Shown here in pieces: positions 17,967 to 28,843 of a stretch of DNA of 44,154 nt. The notes beneath the pieces were generated by a model. The model was not told the DNA's origin. It worked only from the letters and a program-made list of their open reading frames with translations, and searched no databases. This DNA is from Myxococcota bacterium (GTDB lineage: Bacteria; Myxococcota_A; UBA9160; UBA6930). The DNA lies in the NCBI GenBank assembly GCA_028277885.1, contig JANQFK010000024.1:1-44154 (forward strand), in the 5' to 3' direction. How positions within the stretch are numbered: position 1 is the first letter of the stretch; every line of letters begins with the position of its first letter. The position numbers were made by a program, and so were the translations under genes.

Positions 17967-18713
17967 CTAGGCGAACTTCGCCATCTCGTCGTCGGAGATG
18001 TCGAAGTTCGCGTACACCTGCTGCACGTCGTCCAGGTCCTCGAGGGCGTCCATCAGCTGGAGCATGCCCTGGGCCTCGGCGCCCTCGAGCTTGACCGTCG
18101 TGCTCGGCTGCATCGTAACGCCCCCGCTGGTCGGGCGATAGCCGCCCTCCTCGAGGGCCTTGCGCACGCGCTCGTACTCGCCCGGCGTGGTCACCACCTC
18201 GAGGGCGCCCTCGCCCTCCACCACGTCCTCGGCGCCGGCCTCGAGGGCGGCCTCGAGCAGGGCGTCGGTGTCGAGGCCCTCGGCCTCGAACTCGAGCTGG
18301 CCCTTCTTGTCGAACAGGTAGGCGACGCAGCCCGAGGAGCCGAGGTTGCCGCCGTGCTTGCCGAGCACGTGGCGCACGTCGCCGACGGTGCGGTTGCGGT
18401 TGTCCGTGAGGGTCTCGAGCAGGATCGCGGTCCCTCCGGGGCCGTAGCCCTCGTAGACCACCTCCTCGTAGGCCTCGCCCTCCCCCGCTCCGGTGCCCTT
18501 GGCGATGGCCCGCTCGATGTTGTCCTTGGGCATGTTGGCCGCCCGGGCCTTGTCGGCGGCGAGCCGCAGGCGGGGGTTGGCCTCGGGGTCTCCTCCCCCC
18601 AGCCGGGCCGCGGTGGCGATCTCGCGGATCAGCTTGGTGAAGATCTTGCCCCGCTTGGCGTCCGCGGCGCCCTTCTTCCGCTTGATCGTGGACCACTTGG
18701 AATGGCCGGACAT
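17967..18713 (-). CDS. YebC/PmpR-family protein
   Basis: 248 residues, beginning [20 protein letters not shown], the family signature, followed by [23 protein letters not shown] and YEGYGPGG. Family members are cytoplasmic; some act as transcription factors, and recent work links others to ribosomes stalled at proline runs. First gene of the yebC-ruvC-ruvA-ruvB operon, the usual arrangement, 85 bp before ruvC. TAGATT lies 11 nt upstream of the ATG, which would give a very short leader. Confidence 0.95.
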   Translation of the reverse strand: MSGHSKWSTIKRKKGAADAKRGKIFTKLIREIATAARLGGGDPEANPRLRLAADKARAANMPKDNIERAIAKGTGAGEGEAYEEVVYEGYGPGGTAILLETLTDNRNRTVGDVRHVLGKHGGNLGSSGCVAYLFDKKGQLEFEAEGLDTDALLEAALEAGAEDVVEGEGALEVVTTPGEYERVRKALEEGGYRPTSGGVTMQPSTTVKLEGAEAQGMLQLMDALEDLDDVQQVYANFDISDDEMAKFA

Positions 18714-18724
18714 GACGGCGGGGG

Positions 18725-18730
18725 AATCTA
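18725..18730 (-). promoter_or_regulatory. -10-like box close to the yebC start
   Basis: TAGATT on the minus strand, 11 nt before the ATG at 18713. A transcript would start about 4 nt before the start codon. No clear -35. Confidence 0.3.
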
Positions 18731-18790
18731 GCCGCCCCTCCGGCGCGGGGGCCAGCCCGCCGGGAGCCCCGTCGGGGCCCCACCCCCTCC

Positions 18791-18810
18791 GAATGGGCCT
18801 CTGAATGGGC
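18791..18810. repeat. Short direct repeat between the divergent yebC and hsp70 genes
   Basis: GAATGGGC occurs at 18791-18798 and 18803-18810, a 12-bp period. Could be a protein-binding site. No CIRCE element or sigma-32 consensus is visible in this 200-bp divergent region. Confidence 0.3.
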
Positions 18811-18913
18811 TCATGGTGCCCCTGGATTTGCCGATACCTGAGAGGTGCCGGGGTGGTCCGCCCCGCCCCTGCTCGCCGGGGCCCCGCCACACCGGTGCCC
18901 GAGGAGTCGCCAC

Positions 18914-21496
<2,583 letters not shown>

Positions 21497-21500
21497 GCCG

Positions 21501-22007
21501 ATGGCGAGCCTCGCCCCCGCCGAGATCCGCGCCCTCGCCAAGCTGATCGACGAGCTCGACTACTACCAGCTCCTCGAGATCCCCCGCGGTGCCTCGACCT
21601 CGGAGCTGAAGCGCGCGTACTACGAGTCCTCGCGCCGCTTCCACCCCGACGCCAACCGCCACCTGGACGGCGAGCTGCGCGATGCCGTCGAGTGCATCGC
21701 CAAGCGCCTCTCCGAGGCCTACTCCGTCGTGCGCGACCCGCGCCGGCGCCGCGCCTACGACGAGCACCTCGAGGGCGAAGGCGGCCACCGCATGCAGCTC
21801 TCCGAGGCCGACGCCCGGCGCAAGGCCGGCCGGGACCCGGTCGCCACGACGCCCCAGGGCCGCCGCTTCTTCCAGCTCGCCCAGCAGGACCTGCGCGGCG
21901 GCAACCTCGTCTCCGCCGCCCGCAACCTCCAGATGGCAAGAACCTTCGAGCCCGACAACGACCGGATCAAGGCAGAGCTGGTCAAGGTGCAGGAGCAGCT
22001 CGGGTAG
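21501..22007 (+). CDS. J-domain co-chaperone
   Basis: 168 residues. The J-domain lies near residues 17-80 (DYYQLLEIPRGASTSELKRA, then the essential HPD in RRFHPDANRH, then AYSVVRDPRRRRAYDEHL). There is no Gly/Phe region and no zinc finger. The last 50 residues form a helical, TPR-like end (RRFFQLAQQDLRGGNLVSAA). It should stimulate the ATPase of the Hsp70 encoded 4 bp upstream. A repeat element begins 17 bp after its stop. Confidence 0.92.
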   Translation: MASLAPAEIRALAKLIDELDYYQLLEIPRGASTSELKRAYYESSRRFHPDANRHLDGELRDAVECIAKRLSEAYSVVRDPRRRRAYDEHLEGEGGHRMQLSEADARRKAGRDPVATTPQGRRFFQLAQQDLRGGNLVSAARNLQMARTFEPDNDRIKAELVKVQEQLG

Positions 22008-22024
22008 AGAGCTCTCGGGCGGCA

Positions 22025-22088
22025 GGGCTTTCTGAGCGCAGCCCGCCGAAGCCGGGCCGCGCTGCGCGCCCGCCTACGGCGGGCTTGC
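22025..22088 (+). repeat. Structured interspersed repeat, copy G
   Basis: Head GGGCTTTCTGA followed directly by GCGCAGC, with part of the head missing. Hairpin CCCG/CGGG with loop CCGAAGC, then GCTGCGCGC, hairpin CCGCC-TAC-GGCGG, GCTTGC. The GCGCAGC before the first hairpin can also pair with the conserved GCTGCGC. It is sense to, and just downstream of, the J-domain gene. Confidence 0.8.
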
Positions 22089-22519
22089 ATCCCGAGACGC
22101 CTCGCCCACCCAGGATCGCGCGCCTACGGCGCGCTCGGCCGCGCCTTGCGGGCGCGGCCCGTCGCGGGGCCTCGTCGTCTCGAACCATCGCGAAGACGGC
22201 AGCGGGCTCGGCGGCCTGCGCCTCCTCCCCGACCCGAAGCAGAGTCGGCGATCGCGGAAAGCGCGACCTGAGAGTGCGCGCCCGGCGGCGGCGGGGGGTG
22301 TGGCGCAGCGAACCGGGAAGACTGCGCGGCGGAACGCCGCGCTCTCCCGGCCGCCGGCGAAGCCGGCCGCTAGAGCGCAGCGCTCCCGCCGGCGGCACGG
22401 CCCCAGGACGAGCAGTCCATCGTCACGGCACCGGGAGCCGGATCGCCCGCGCGAGCCATTCGCGGAGACACACCCCCCGCCGCCGACCGGACTCCGAAGC
22501 AGGCACCGAGGGGCCCTCC
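22089..22519. other. 430-bp non-coding region rich in hairpins
   Basis: No convincing gene. Structures: GCGCGCC-TAC-GGCGCGC (22118-22134) immediately followed by GGCCGCGCC-TTGCG-GGCGCGGCC (22137-22159), both perfect; and a two-level hairpin at 22313-22350 with outer arms CCGGGA/TCCCGG and inner 8-bp arms GCGCGGCG/CGCCGCGC around GAA. They may be relatives of the interspersed repeat or terminators of the hsp70 operon. Confidence 0.5.
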
Positions 22520-22563
22520 TTGCAGCGACCATCGACCGCTGGCACCATTGACTCGCGAGTCAA
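22520..22563 (+). promoter_or_regulatory. Promoter with a TetR-type palindromic operator before the Zn-ribbon/thiolase operon
   Basis: TTGCAG (22520-22525), a 17-nt spacer and CACCAT (22543-22548) form a reasonable promoter. The perfect 16-bp palindrome TTGACTCGCGAGTCAA (22548-22563) starts at the last base of the -10, where a bound repressor would block initiation. Palindromes of this size and symmetry are typical for TetR-family regulators of acyl-CoA metabolism. No tetR gene is in the window. Confidence 0.55.
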
Positions 22564-22586
22564 CCGACCCGACAGGAGGCCCCCGC

Positions 22587-23009
22587 ATGAGCGAAGAGAA
22601 GGCGGCGCTGCCCGCGGTGCCCTGGCTGAAGATCCCCGAAAGCGGGGACCCGTACCTCGAGGGCATGCAGTGCGGCGAGTGCGGCGCCATCTTCCTGGGC
22701 GACCGCAACGTCTGTTCCAAGTGCGGCGCCCGCGACCGGATGAGCCCGAAGCGGCTGTCGAACCAGGGCTCGCTCTACGTGTACAGCATCGTGCACCGCT
22801 CCTTCCCGGGCATCGAGGTGCCCTACGTCTCCGCCATCGTGGACCTCGAGGGCGGCGGCACGGTGAAGGGCAACCTCGTCGACGTCGATCCCGATCCCGA
22901 GAAGATCCCGCTCGGGATGCCCGTCGAGGTGGTGTACGCCGACGCCCTCGGCCGCAAGGACAAGGACGGCAACCACTACCTCTCCTACTTCTTCCAGCCC
23001 CGTCAGTAG
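22587..23009 (+). CDS. Zn-ribbon / OB-fold (DUF35) acyl-CoA-associated protein
   Basis: 140 residues. Four cysteines at 29, 32, 43 and 46 (CGEC and CSKC) form a rubredoxin-like zinc ribbon; the rest is a beta-rich OB-fold (LYVYSIVHRSFPGIEVPYVSA, GGTVKGNLVD). DUF35 proteins bind acyl-CoA thioesters and pair with thiolase-like enzymes, often for steroid side-chain or fatty acyl metabolism. AGGAGG lies 8 nt before ATG 22587. The thiolase-like gene follows 27 bp later, so the two likely form a complex. Confidence 0.9.
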   Translation: MSEEKAALPAVPWLKIPESGDPYLEGMQCGECGAIFLGDRNVCSKCGARDRMSPKRLSNQGSLYVYSIVHRSFPGIEVPYVSAIVDLEGGGTVKGNLVDVDPDPEKIPLGMPVEVVYADALGRKDKDGNHYLSYFFQPRQ

Positions 23010-23036
23010 CCTCTTCGAGAGAGCAAGGAGTCAACC

Positions 23037-24188
23037 ATGAGCGACGCCTACGTGGTCGGCGTGGACATGATCAAGTTCGGACGCTTCCCGGAGCGCACGG
23101 TCCCCCAGATCGGCTCCGAGGCCGCCCTGCTGGCCCTCGACGATGCGGGCCTCTCGATCCAGGACGTGCAGGCCCTCTACTGCGGGAACCTCTACCAGGC
23201 CGGCGCCATGGTGGGGCAGCGCATCCTCCAGGAGATCGGGCAGACCGGCATCCCCGTGGTGAACACCGCCAACGCCTGCGCGACGGGTGCCACCGCGTTC
23301 CGCGAGGCGTGGATGGCCGTGAAGGCGGGCGTCTACGACCTGGTGCTCGCCGTGGGGGTCGAGCAGATGGGCAAGGGCCTGCTGGGCGGCGGCGGCGGCG
23401 GCAAGGGGATCCCCAAGGAGGGCCTGCTGGGGTCGGGCCTGATGCCGGCGGTGTTCGCCGAGGCGGGCATGGAGCACGCCAAGAAGTACGGCACCAGCTT
23501 CGAGCAGTTCGCCAAGGTGTCGGTGAAGAACCACCACCACTCGACCCTCAACCCCAAGGCGATGTACCAGATCGAGACGCCCCTCGAGATGGTGATGAAC
23601 GCCGAGATGATCGCCTACCCGAACACCAAGCTGATGTGCTCGGTGAACGTGGACGGCTCCGCGGCCGCCGTGATCGCCTCGGAGAGCAAGGCCCGGGAGC
23701 TCGGGCTCATGAAGCGGGCGATCCGGGTGCGCGGCTCGGCGCTCACCAGCGACCCGTGGCAGGAGCGCGACCTGGTGATGCCCGACGTCAACACCTGCAC
23801 GCGCCAGGCCGCGAAGACCGCCTACGAGATGGCGGGCTGCGGGCCCGAGGACATCGACCTGGTGGAGCTCCACGACTGCTTCGCGACGGCGGAGATCCTC
23901 CACTACGAGAACCTCGGCCTGTGCGGCGACGGCGAGGCGGGGAAGATGATCGACGAGGGCCAGACCGCCCTCGGCGGCAAGGTCCCCGTGAACTGCTCCG
24001 GCGGCCTGCTCTCGAAGGGGCACCCGCTCGGCGCGACCGGGATCGCGAACATCTACGAGGTCGCGACCCACCTGCGCGGCGAGGCCGGGAAGCGCCAGGT
24101 GGAGGGCGCGCGGCTGGGCCTCACCCACGTGATCGGCCTCGGCAGCGCCTGCGCGATCCACGTGCTGGAGGCGCCCGCCGCCGCCTGA
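23037..24188 (+). CDS. Thiolase-like enzyme (SCP-x/lipid-transfer type), partner of the DUF35 protein
   Basis: 383 residues with a thiolase fold. The nucleophile position is Cys81 in NACATGA, with His in VELHDCF and GHPLGATG later. The C-terminal catalytic CxG of true thiolases is replaced by HVIGLGSAC, as in SCP-x/Ltp-like members, some of which are retro-aldolases acting on steroid side-chain CoA esters. The exact reaction (thiolysis or retro-aldol) cannot be told. A Gly run sits near residues 117-123. AAGGAG precedes the ATG. It shares the promoter and operator at 22520-22563. Confidence 0.88.
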   Translation: MSDAYVVGVDMIKFGRFPERTVPQIGSEAALLALDDAGLSIQDVQALYCGNLYQAGAMVGQRILQEIGQTGIPVVNTANACATGATAFREAWMAVKAGVYDLVLAVGVEQMGKGLLGGGGGGKGIPKEGLLGSGLMPAVFAEAGMEHAKKYGTSFEQFAKVSVKNHHHSTLNPKAMYQIETPLEMVMNAEMIAYPNTKLMCSVNVDGSAAAVIASESKARELGLMKRAIRVRGSALTSDPWQERDLVMPDVNTCTRQAAKTAYEMAGCGPEDIDLVELHDCFATAEILHYENLGLCGDGEAGKMIDEGQTALGGKVPVNCSGGLLSKGHPLGATGIANIYEVATHLRGEAGKRQVEGARLGLTHVIGLGSACAIHVLEAPAAA

Positions 24189-24206
24189 CGATCCCCGGCG
24201 CTTCGC

Positions 24207-24212
24207 TACCCT
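24207..24212 (+). promoter_or_regulatory. -10 box for leaderless start of the multihaem gene
   Basis: TACCCT, 7 nt before GTG 24220. CTGACG at 24185-24190, 16 nt further upstream, is a fair -35. Transcription would begin at or beside the start codon. Confidence 0.45.
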
Positions 24213-24219
24213 GCCCGCC

Positions 24220-26304
24220 GTGCGACGCGCCGTGCGATGGTTGGGGCCCGGGATCGCGCTGCTGTGGATGCTGGGGACGACGGCGCTCGGCTGCGGGGAC
24301 GACGGCGCCCCCGCGGCGGGCGCGGGCGCTCCCGCGCCGGCCGACGTCGGCGAGGTGGAGCTCGCCAGCGCGCAGGCCGCGGCGCCGCCCGCCGCGCCGC
24401 GCAAGCGGCGGCGCGGACGGCCGCTGCCCGCCTACCAGGGCTGGACCCTCGACCAGGAGCGCGTGGACTTCGCCGACTACCTGGGGCGGCGCCTCGTCCT
24501 GTTCCTGTTCAATCCCGAGGTGGACGAGGCCGACCGCGTGGCGCCGGCGGTGGCGGCGATCGCGGCGGAGGGCGCGGCCCACAACTTCCGCGTGCTCGGC
24601 GTCGCCCACGGCTCGAGCGGCGAGAAGGCCAAGGCCTTCGTGGCGCGCCACGGCCTCGGCTTCCCGGTGGTGGACGATCCCGCCGGCCGGGTGGCGGGCC
24701 TGCTTGGGGTGCAGGCGCGCCTCGCCGCCCTGCTGGTGGACGCCGAGGGCCACTTCGTGACCGGCGCGACCCAGTTCCCCACCCAGGTGTCGGACCCCGA
24801 GACCCTGATCGAGGCCGAGTTCCGCGGCTGGCTCCGGCTGCCCAGGCCCGACGCCGTCGCGGTGCCCGAGCTCGGCGAGCGCCCGCTGGCCCCGGCCTTC
24901 ACCGCGCCGCGCCTCGACGGCGGCGAGGACTTCGACCTGGCCTCCACCCGGGGCCGCCCGCTGGTGCTGCTCTTCTTCCTGCACACCTGCCCCCACTGCC
25001 ACGGTGCCATGCGGGCGCTGAAGGACGCCCTGCCCCGCATCCCCGAGGAGCAGCGGCCGGCGCTGGTCGGCATCTCGCTCGTCGACAAGGCCATCGCGGT
25101 GCGCGAGTCGCTGAAGGAGGAGGGCCTCGACTTCTTCCCCGTCGTGTTCGACCCGGCGGGCCGGATCCAGGCCGCCTACGGGGCCGAGCGCAGCGTGCCC
25201 GTGGTCTTCCTGGTGGACGCCGAGGGCCGGATCGTCTCGCGCACCGACGGCTGGCGCGACGAGCGCGACCCGCCGCTGCTGCGCATGCGCGTGGCCCAGC
25301 TCGCGGGCGCCGACGTCCCCATGCTGCTGCACCGCAGCGGCTACAGCGGCGACGAGTTCTGCGCGGTGTGCCACGGCTCCCAGCACGAGACCTGGATGCT
25401 GACCCGCCATGCCGCCGCCTTCGACACCCTGGTGCGCCACGGCGCCGACCGCAACGAGGAGTGCGTCGGCTGCCACGTGGTGGGCTTCGAGAAGAGCGGG
25501 GGCTACTCCCTCGACGTCCCCACTCCCCACTTCGAGAACGTCGGCTGCGAGACCTGCCACGGACGCGGCGGCCCCCACCTCTCGCCCCAGCACGTGGTCG
25601 GGGCCAGCTACGAGACGGTGTGCGTGACCTGCCACGACACCAAGCACTCCCTCGGCTTCGACTACGCGAGCTTCGTTCCCCAGGTCTCCCACGCGGTGAA
25701 CGCGAGCTTCGCGGGGCTCTCCCTGGAGGAGAAGCGCGCCCGCCTCGCCGAGCGCCGCCCGCGCGCGAACCTGCTGCCCACGGGCGCCGCCTACGTGGGC
25801 TCCGGGGCCTGCCAGTCGTGCCATCCGAAGGAGTACGAGACCTGGTCGGCCCAGCCCCACGCCCGGGCGCTGGAGTCCCTCGCCGCCAAGGGCGAGGCGG
25901 GCAACGCCGACTGCCTGGCCTGCCACACCACGGGCTACGAGCGCGAGGGCGGCTTCCCGGCGGGCGGCGGCGCCGCCGAGCACCCGGACCTCGCGGCGGT
26001 GGGCTGCGAGTCCTGCCACGGTCCGGGCGGCGACCACGTGGGCGAGGGCGCCGCGCGCCGGGGCAGCATCGTCTCCCTCACGGACAAGTGCGACTCCTGC
26101 GTGATCCTCAAGATCTGCGGCGGCTGCCACGACGACGCCAACGACCCGGGCTTCGAGTTCGAGGTGCAGGAGAAGATCGAGCGCCAGCGCCACGGCACCA
26201 TCGCGCCGTCGTCGGGGACCTCGAAGGAGGCGTCGCTGCCTCCGGGCGGCAGCGACGTGGGCCTGCTCGAGGAGGCGTTCCGCCACCTCGACGCGCGGGG
26301 CTGA
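24220..26304 (+). CDS. Lipoprotein with two thioredoxin-like domains fused to an eight-haem cytochrome c554-like region
   Basis: 694 residues. The signal peptide ends in the lipobox ALGC, so it should be lipid-anchored and periplasmic or surface-exposed. Residues about 70-200 are a thioredoxin/peroxiredoxin fold without the CxxC; about 225-365 a second one with Cys257-Pro-His-Cys260. From Cys381 to about 640 there are eight CxxCH haem sites in order: CAVCH, CVGCH, CETCH, CVTCH, CQSCH, CLACH, CESCH, CGGCH. They fall into two similar four-haem halves, suggesting a duplicated tetrahaem module. The thioredoxin motif itself reads CPHCH, which also matches a haem site. Likely an electron-transfer or thiol-redox protein; substrate unknown. 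GTG start chosen from the lipobox spacing and the upstream TACCCT. Confidence 0.87.
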   Translation: MRRAVRWLGPGIALLWMLGTTALGCGDDGAPAAGAGAPAPADVGEVELASAQAAAPPAAPRKRRRGRPLPAYQGWTLDQERVDFADYLGRRLVLFLFNPEVDEADRVAPAVAAIAAEGAAHNFRVLGVAHGSSGEKAKAFVARHGLGFPVVDDPAGRVAGLLGVQARLAALLVDAEGHFVTGATQFPTQVSDPETLIEAEFRGWLRLPRPDAVAVPELGERPLAPAFTAPRLDGGEDFDLASTRGRPLVLLFFLHTCPHCHGAMRALKDALPRIPEEQRPALVGISLVDKAIAVRESLKEEGLDFFPVVFDPAGRIQAAYGAERSVPVVFLVDAEGRIVSRTDGWRDERDPPLLRMRVAQLAGADVPMLLHRSGYSGDEFCAVCHGSQHETWMLTRHAAAFDTLVRHGADRNEECVGCHVVGFEKSGGYSLDVPTPHFENVGCETCHGRGGPHLSPQHVVGASYETVCVTCHDTKHSLGFDYASFVPQVSHAVNASFAGLSLEEKRARLAERRPRANLLPTGAAYVGSGACQSCHPKEYETWSAQPHARALESLAAKGEAGNADCLACHTTGYEREGGFPAGGGAAEHPDLAAVGCESCHGPGGDHVGEGAARRGSIVSLTDKCDSCVILKICGGCHDDANDPGFEFEVQEKIERQRHGTIAPSSGTSKEASLPPGGSDVGLLEEAFRHLDARG

Positions 26305-26311
26305 GGTGGCG

Positions 26312-27100
26312 ATGGACGACGCCCTGCGCGAGGAGGCCCGGGACGTCCTGCGCGCCGCGCGCCACCTGCTCGGCGAGCTCGCCGACGAGGCGGACGGCTT
26401 CGGTCCGCGGCCGGCGGGCGCGGGCGAGGCGGCCCCGGCGCCGGCGCCCGAGGCGCGGAGCGCCGCGGAGGCGCCGCCCGCCGCTGCCTCTGCGGCGCCG
26501 CTCCAGACCGACCTGCTCGGCGCCACGCCGGGCTTCGCCGAGGCGACCACCCTCGAGGAGGTGCGCAGCGAGCTCGGCGAGTGCACGCGCTGCCGGCTCC
26601 ACGAGGGTCGCACCCGGATCGTGTTCGGCGTCGGCAACCCCGACGCGGACCTGATGTTCGTCGGCGAGGGACCGGGGGAGCAGGAGGACCTGCAGGGCAT
26701 CCCCTTCGTGGGCCGCGCCGGCGAGCTGCTGACGCGCATGATCGAGCGCGGGCTCGGCATCGCGCGCGACGACGTCTACATCGCGAACGTGGTGAAGTGC
26801 CGTCCACCGGGCAACCGCACGCCGCTCGCCGACGAGGTCTCGGCCTGCCGGCCCTTCCTGGACGGCCAGATCGCCGCCGTGCGACCGCGCGTGATCGTCG
26901 CCCTCGGCAAGCCGGCCGCAAGCCTGCTGCTGGGCCGCGACATCGCCATCACCCGGGTGCGCGGCACCTGGCACGACTACCGCGGCACCCCGGTGATGCC
27001 CACCTTCCACCCCGCCTTCGTCCTGCGCCAGTACACCGAGCAGAACCGCCGCCTGGTCTGGGAGGACCTCAAGGCCGCCCTCGAGCGCAGCCGCACCTGA
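26312..27100 (+). CDS. Family-4 (iron-sulfur) uracil-DNA glycosylase
   Basis: 262 residues. Removes uracil from DNA in base-excision repair. Catalytic motif GEGPGEQED with FVGRAGELL; later [11 protein letters not shown], the second active-site motif. Four cysteines that could bind a 4Fe-4S cluster: Cys91 and Cys94 (CTRC), then those of VKCRPP and SACRPF. The first 80 residues are an added Ala/Pro-rich linker, longer than in minimal members. ATG 26312 is preceded by TGAGGTGG; GTG 26306 is the alternative. It begins 7 bp after the multihaem gene and may be co-transcribed, though the functions look unrelated. Confidence 0.92.
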   Translation: MDDALREEARDVLRAARHLLGELADEADGFGPRPAGAGEAAPAPAPEARSAAEAPPAAASAAPLQTDLLGATPGFAEATTLEEVRSELGECTRCRLHEGRTRIVFGVGNPDADLMFVGEGPGEQEDLQGIPFVGRAGELLTRMIERGLGIARDDVYIANVVKCRPPGNRTPLADEVSACRPFLDGQIAAVRPRVIVALGKPAASLLLGRDIAITRVRGTWHDYRGTPVMPTFHPAFVLRQYTEQNRRLVWEDLKAALERSRT

Positions 27101-27103
27101 CGC

Positions 27104-27171
27104 GGGGACGTTCCTTCCGATTCTCACTTTCTGGCTGGCGGCCGGAAGTGAAGAAGTGAAGGAACGTCCCC
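27104..27171. repeat. REP/MITE-like long inverted repeat between convergent genes
   Basis: Arms GGGGACGTTCCTTC (27104-27117) and GAAGGAACGTCCCC (27158-27171) match perfectly; pairing continues imperfectly inward (TTCTCACTTTCTGG against CCGGAAGTGAAGAA). It fills the gap between the glycosylase and purE stops. GGGGACGTTCC ends resemble, from memory, REP-like elements linked to RAYT transposases. It may also act as a two-way terminator. Confidence 0.65.
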
Positions 27172-27173
27172 CC

Positions 27174-27659
27174 CTAGGGGCGCTCGGGGACGCGGGCGGA
27201 CTGCTCCTCGCGGAAGCGCGCGAGGGCGGCGCGGACCTCGGGGTCCTTGCGGGCGATGATGGCGGCGGCGAGGAGCGCCGCGTTCTTGGCGCCGGCCTGG
27301 CCGATGGCGAGGGTGCCGACGGGGATCCCGCCGGGCATCTGCACCGTGGCGAGGAGCGCGTCGAGGCCGTTCAGCGGCGAGCTCTCGATGGGGACGCCGA
27401 GCACCGGCAGCAGGGTGTGGGCGGCGGTCACGCCGGCCAGGTGGGCGGCGCCGCCGGCGCCGCAGATCACCACCTCGATGCCGCGCTCCTCGGCCTCGGC
27501 GAGGAAGCTCGTCAGCCGGTCGGGCGTGCGGTGGGCGGAGATCACGCGCACGTCGCTCCCGATGCCCAGGGAGCCGAGGGTGTCCTCGGCCGGCTTCATG
27601 ATTCCATGGTCGTTGGGACTGCCCATCAGGATCGCCACGCGCGGCTTGGCTTCGGCCAC
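27174..27659 (-). CDS. purE: N5-carboxyaminoimidazole ribonucleotide mutase (PurE)
   Basis: 161 residues, normal for the family. Purine synthesis: converts N5-CAIR to CAIR. Motifs: MGSPNDHGIMKPAEDTL (phosphate and substrate loop), ISAHRTPDRL with the catalytic His, GAGGAAHLAGVTAAHT, and QMPGGIPVGTLAIG. The His-containing SAHRTP and length fit class I. GTG 27659 has AGGAGG 6 nt upstream; a start further upstream would run into the promoter of divergent aroE. purK is not adjacent. Confidence 0.95.
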   Translation of the reverse strand: MAEAKPRVAILMGSPNDHGIMKPAEDTLGSLGIGSDVRVISAHRTPDRLTSFLAEAEERGIEVVICGAGGAAHLAGVTAAHTLLPVLGVPIESSPLNGLDALLATVQMPGGIPVGTLAIGQAGAKNAALLAAAIIARKDPEVRAALARFREEQSARVPERP

Positions 27660-27739
27660 GTCGCCCTCCTCTCTCGGTGTCGGTTTGCGGGGTCCGGGAC
27701 GCCGGGAGTGTAGTGCAGTTTGTGCGATCATCCGGCCCC

Positions 27740-28573
27740 ATGGCGCGATCCCTCCCGCCCATCTCCCCGTCGACGGCGCTGTGCGGCGTGATCCTCCACC
27801 CCGCGGGCCACACCCGCTCGCCCGCCATGCACAACGCGGCCTTCGCGGCCCTCGGGATCGACGCGCGCTACCTGGCCTTCGACGTGGCGCCCGCCGCCCT
27901 CGGCGACGCCATCGCGGGCGCCCGCGCCCTGGGGATCCGCCAGCTCGCCGTCTCGATCCCCCACAAGGTGGCGGTGCTCGAACACCTCGACGCCGTCGAG
28001 GAGACGGCCCGACGCATCGGCGCGGTCAACACCGTCACCCGCGAGGGCGAGCGCCTGGTGGGCGCCAACACCGACTGGGTGGGGGCCGTGCGGGCCCTCG
28101 AGCGCGAGCGACCGCTCGCCGGGGCCCACGCCGTGGTGCTCGGCGCCGGCGGCACGGCGCGCGCCGTGGCCTTCGGCCTCGGTGAGCGCGGCGCCCGGGT
28201 CCGCGTGCTGAACCGCACCGTCGCCAAGGCCGAGCGCCTGGCCCGGGAGCTCGGCGCCGACGGCGCGGGCGGCCTCGGGGAGCTCGGCGAGCGCCCCTGC
28301 GACGTGCTGGTGAACACCACCCGGGTGGGGCTCGGCGACGACGAGGAGTCGCCGGTGCCCGCCGAGGCCCTCCCCAAGGGAGCCGTGGTGATGGACGCCG
28401 TCTACGAGCCGCAGGAAACCCGGCTGCTGCGCGACGCGGCCGCCGCGGGCTGCGCCACGGTGGGGGGCAAGTGGATGCTGGTGGAGCAGGCCGCGGAGCA
28501 GATCCGGCTCTGGACCGGTCAGGAGCCGCCCCTCGACGTGATGGCCCGGGCCTTCGACGGCGCCGGCGGCTAG
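27740..28573 (+). CDS. aroE: Shikimate dehydrogenase
   Basis: 277 residues, NADPH-dependent reduction of 3-dehydroshikimate in the aromatic amino acid pathway. Seen: substrate site HTRSPAMHNAAF (Thr for the first Ser of the usual SxS), catalytic Lys in SIPHKVAVLEHLD, VGANTDWVG with the catalytic Asp, nucleotide loop GAGGTARAVAFGL, NRT dinucleotide specificity region, and a C-terminal GGKWMLVEQAAEQ helix. ATG 27740; GATCAT 8 nt upstream could be a -10. Divergent from purE with an 80-bp gap. A hairpin with a short T-run follows. Confidence 0.94.
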   Translation: MARSLPPISPSTALCGVILHPAGHTRSPAMHNAAFAALGIDARYLAFDVAPAALGDAIAGARALGIRQLAVSIPHKVAVLEHLDAVEETARRIGAVNTVTREGERLVGANTDWVGAVRALERERPLAGAHAVVLGAGGTARAVAFGLGERGARVRVLNRTVAKAERLARELGADGAGGLGELGERPCDVLVNTTRVGLGDDEESPVPAEALPKGAVVMDAVYEPQETRLLRDAAAAGCATVGGKWMLVEQAAEQIRLWTGQEPPLDVMARAFDGAGG

Positions 28574-28577
28574 CTGA

Positions 28578-28598
28578 GCGAGCCCGGAGGCTCGCTTT
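28578..28598 (+). terminator. Probable aroE terminator
   Basis: GCGAGCC-CGGA-GGCTCGC followed by TTT, 4 bp past the aroE stop. Confidence 0.6.
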
Positions 28599-28607
28599 GC
28601 GGCGGAA

Positions 28608-28628
28608 GCCGACCCATCCTGGGTCGGC
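28608..28628 (-). terminator. Probable rpmG terminator
   Basis: Perfect 8-bp stem GCCGACCC-loop-GGGTCGGC, 27 bp beyond the rpmG stop on the minus strand, followed by TTCC. It probably ends the rplX-rpmG transcript; with the aroE hairpin it separates the two convergent units. Confidence 0.55.
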
Positions 28629-28654
28629 CTCCTAGCGGGGCTCGGGCGGGCGCC

Positions 28655-28825
28655 CTACTTCAGCTTCGTCTCTTTGTAGACGACGTGCTTGCGCGCCTTC
28701 GGGTCGTACTTCTTGAACTCGAGCTTGTCCGGCGTGTTCGTCTTGTTCTTGCTCGTGGTGTAGAAGTGCCCGGTGCCCGCGGTGGACTCGAGCTTGATCT
28801 TCTCGCGCTTGCCCTTCTTCGCCAT
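28655..28825 (-). CDS. rpmG: 50S ribosomal protein L33
   Basis: 56 residues, starting [14 protein letters not shown] with [13 protein letters not shown] and ending [11 protein letters not shown], very close to proteobacterial L33. It lacks the zinc-binding cysteines, so it is the C-minus form. It follows rplX after 18 bp, an unusual pairing. Its usual neighbours (secE, nusG, tRNA genes) are absent. Confidence 0.95.
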   Translation of the reverse strand: MAKKGKREKIKLESTAGTGHFYTTSKNKTNTPDKLEFKKYDPKARKHVVYKETKLK

Positions 28826-28843
28826 GGGGTCGGGGCCTCGCGA

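Noticed and set aside
18791..18913. Sigma-54 (-24/-12) or heat-shock (CIRCE, sigma-32) promoter before the Hsp70 gene
   Set aside because: TGG and GC elements occur but with wrong spacing, and no CIRCE inverted repeat is present.
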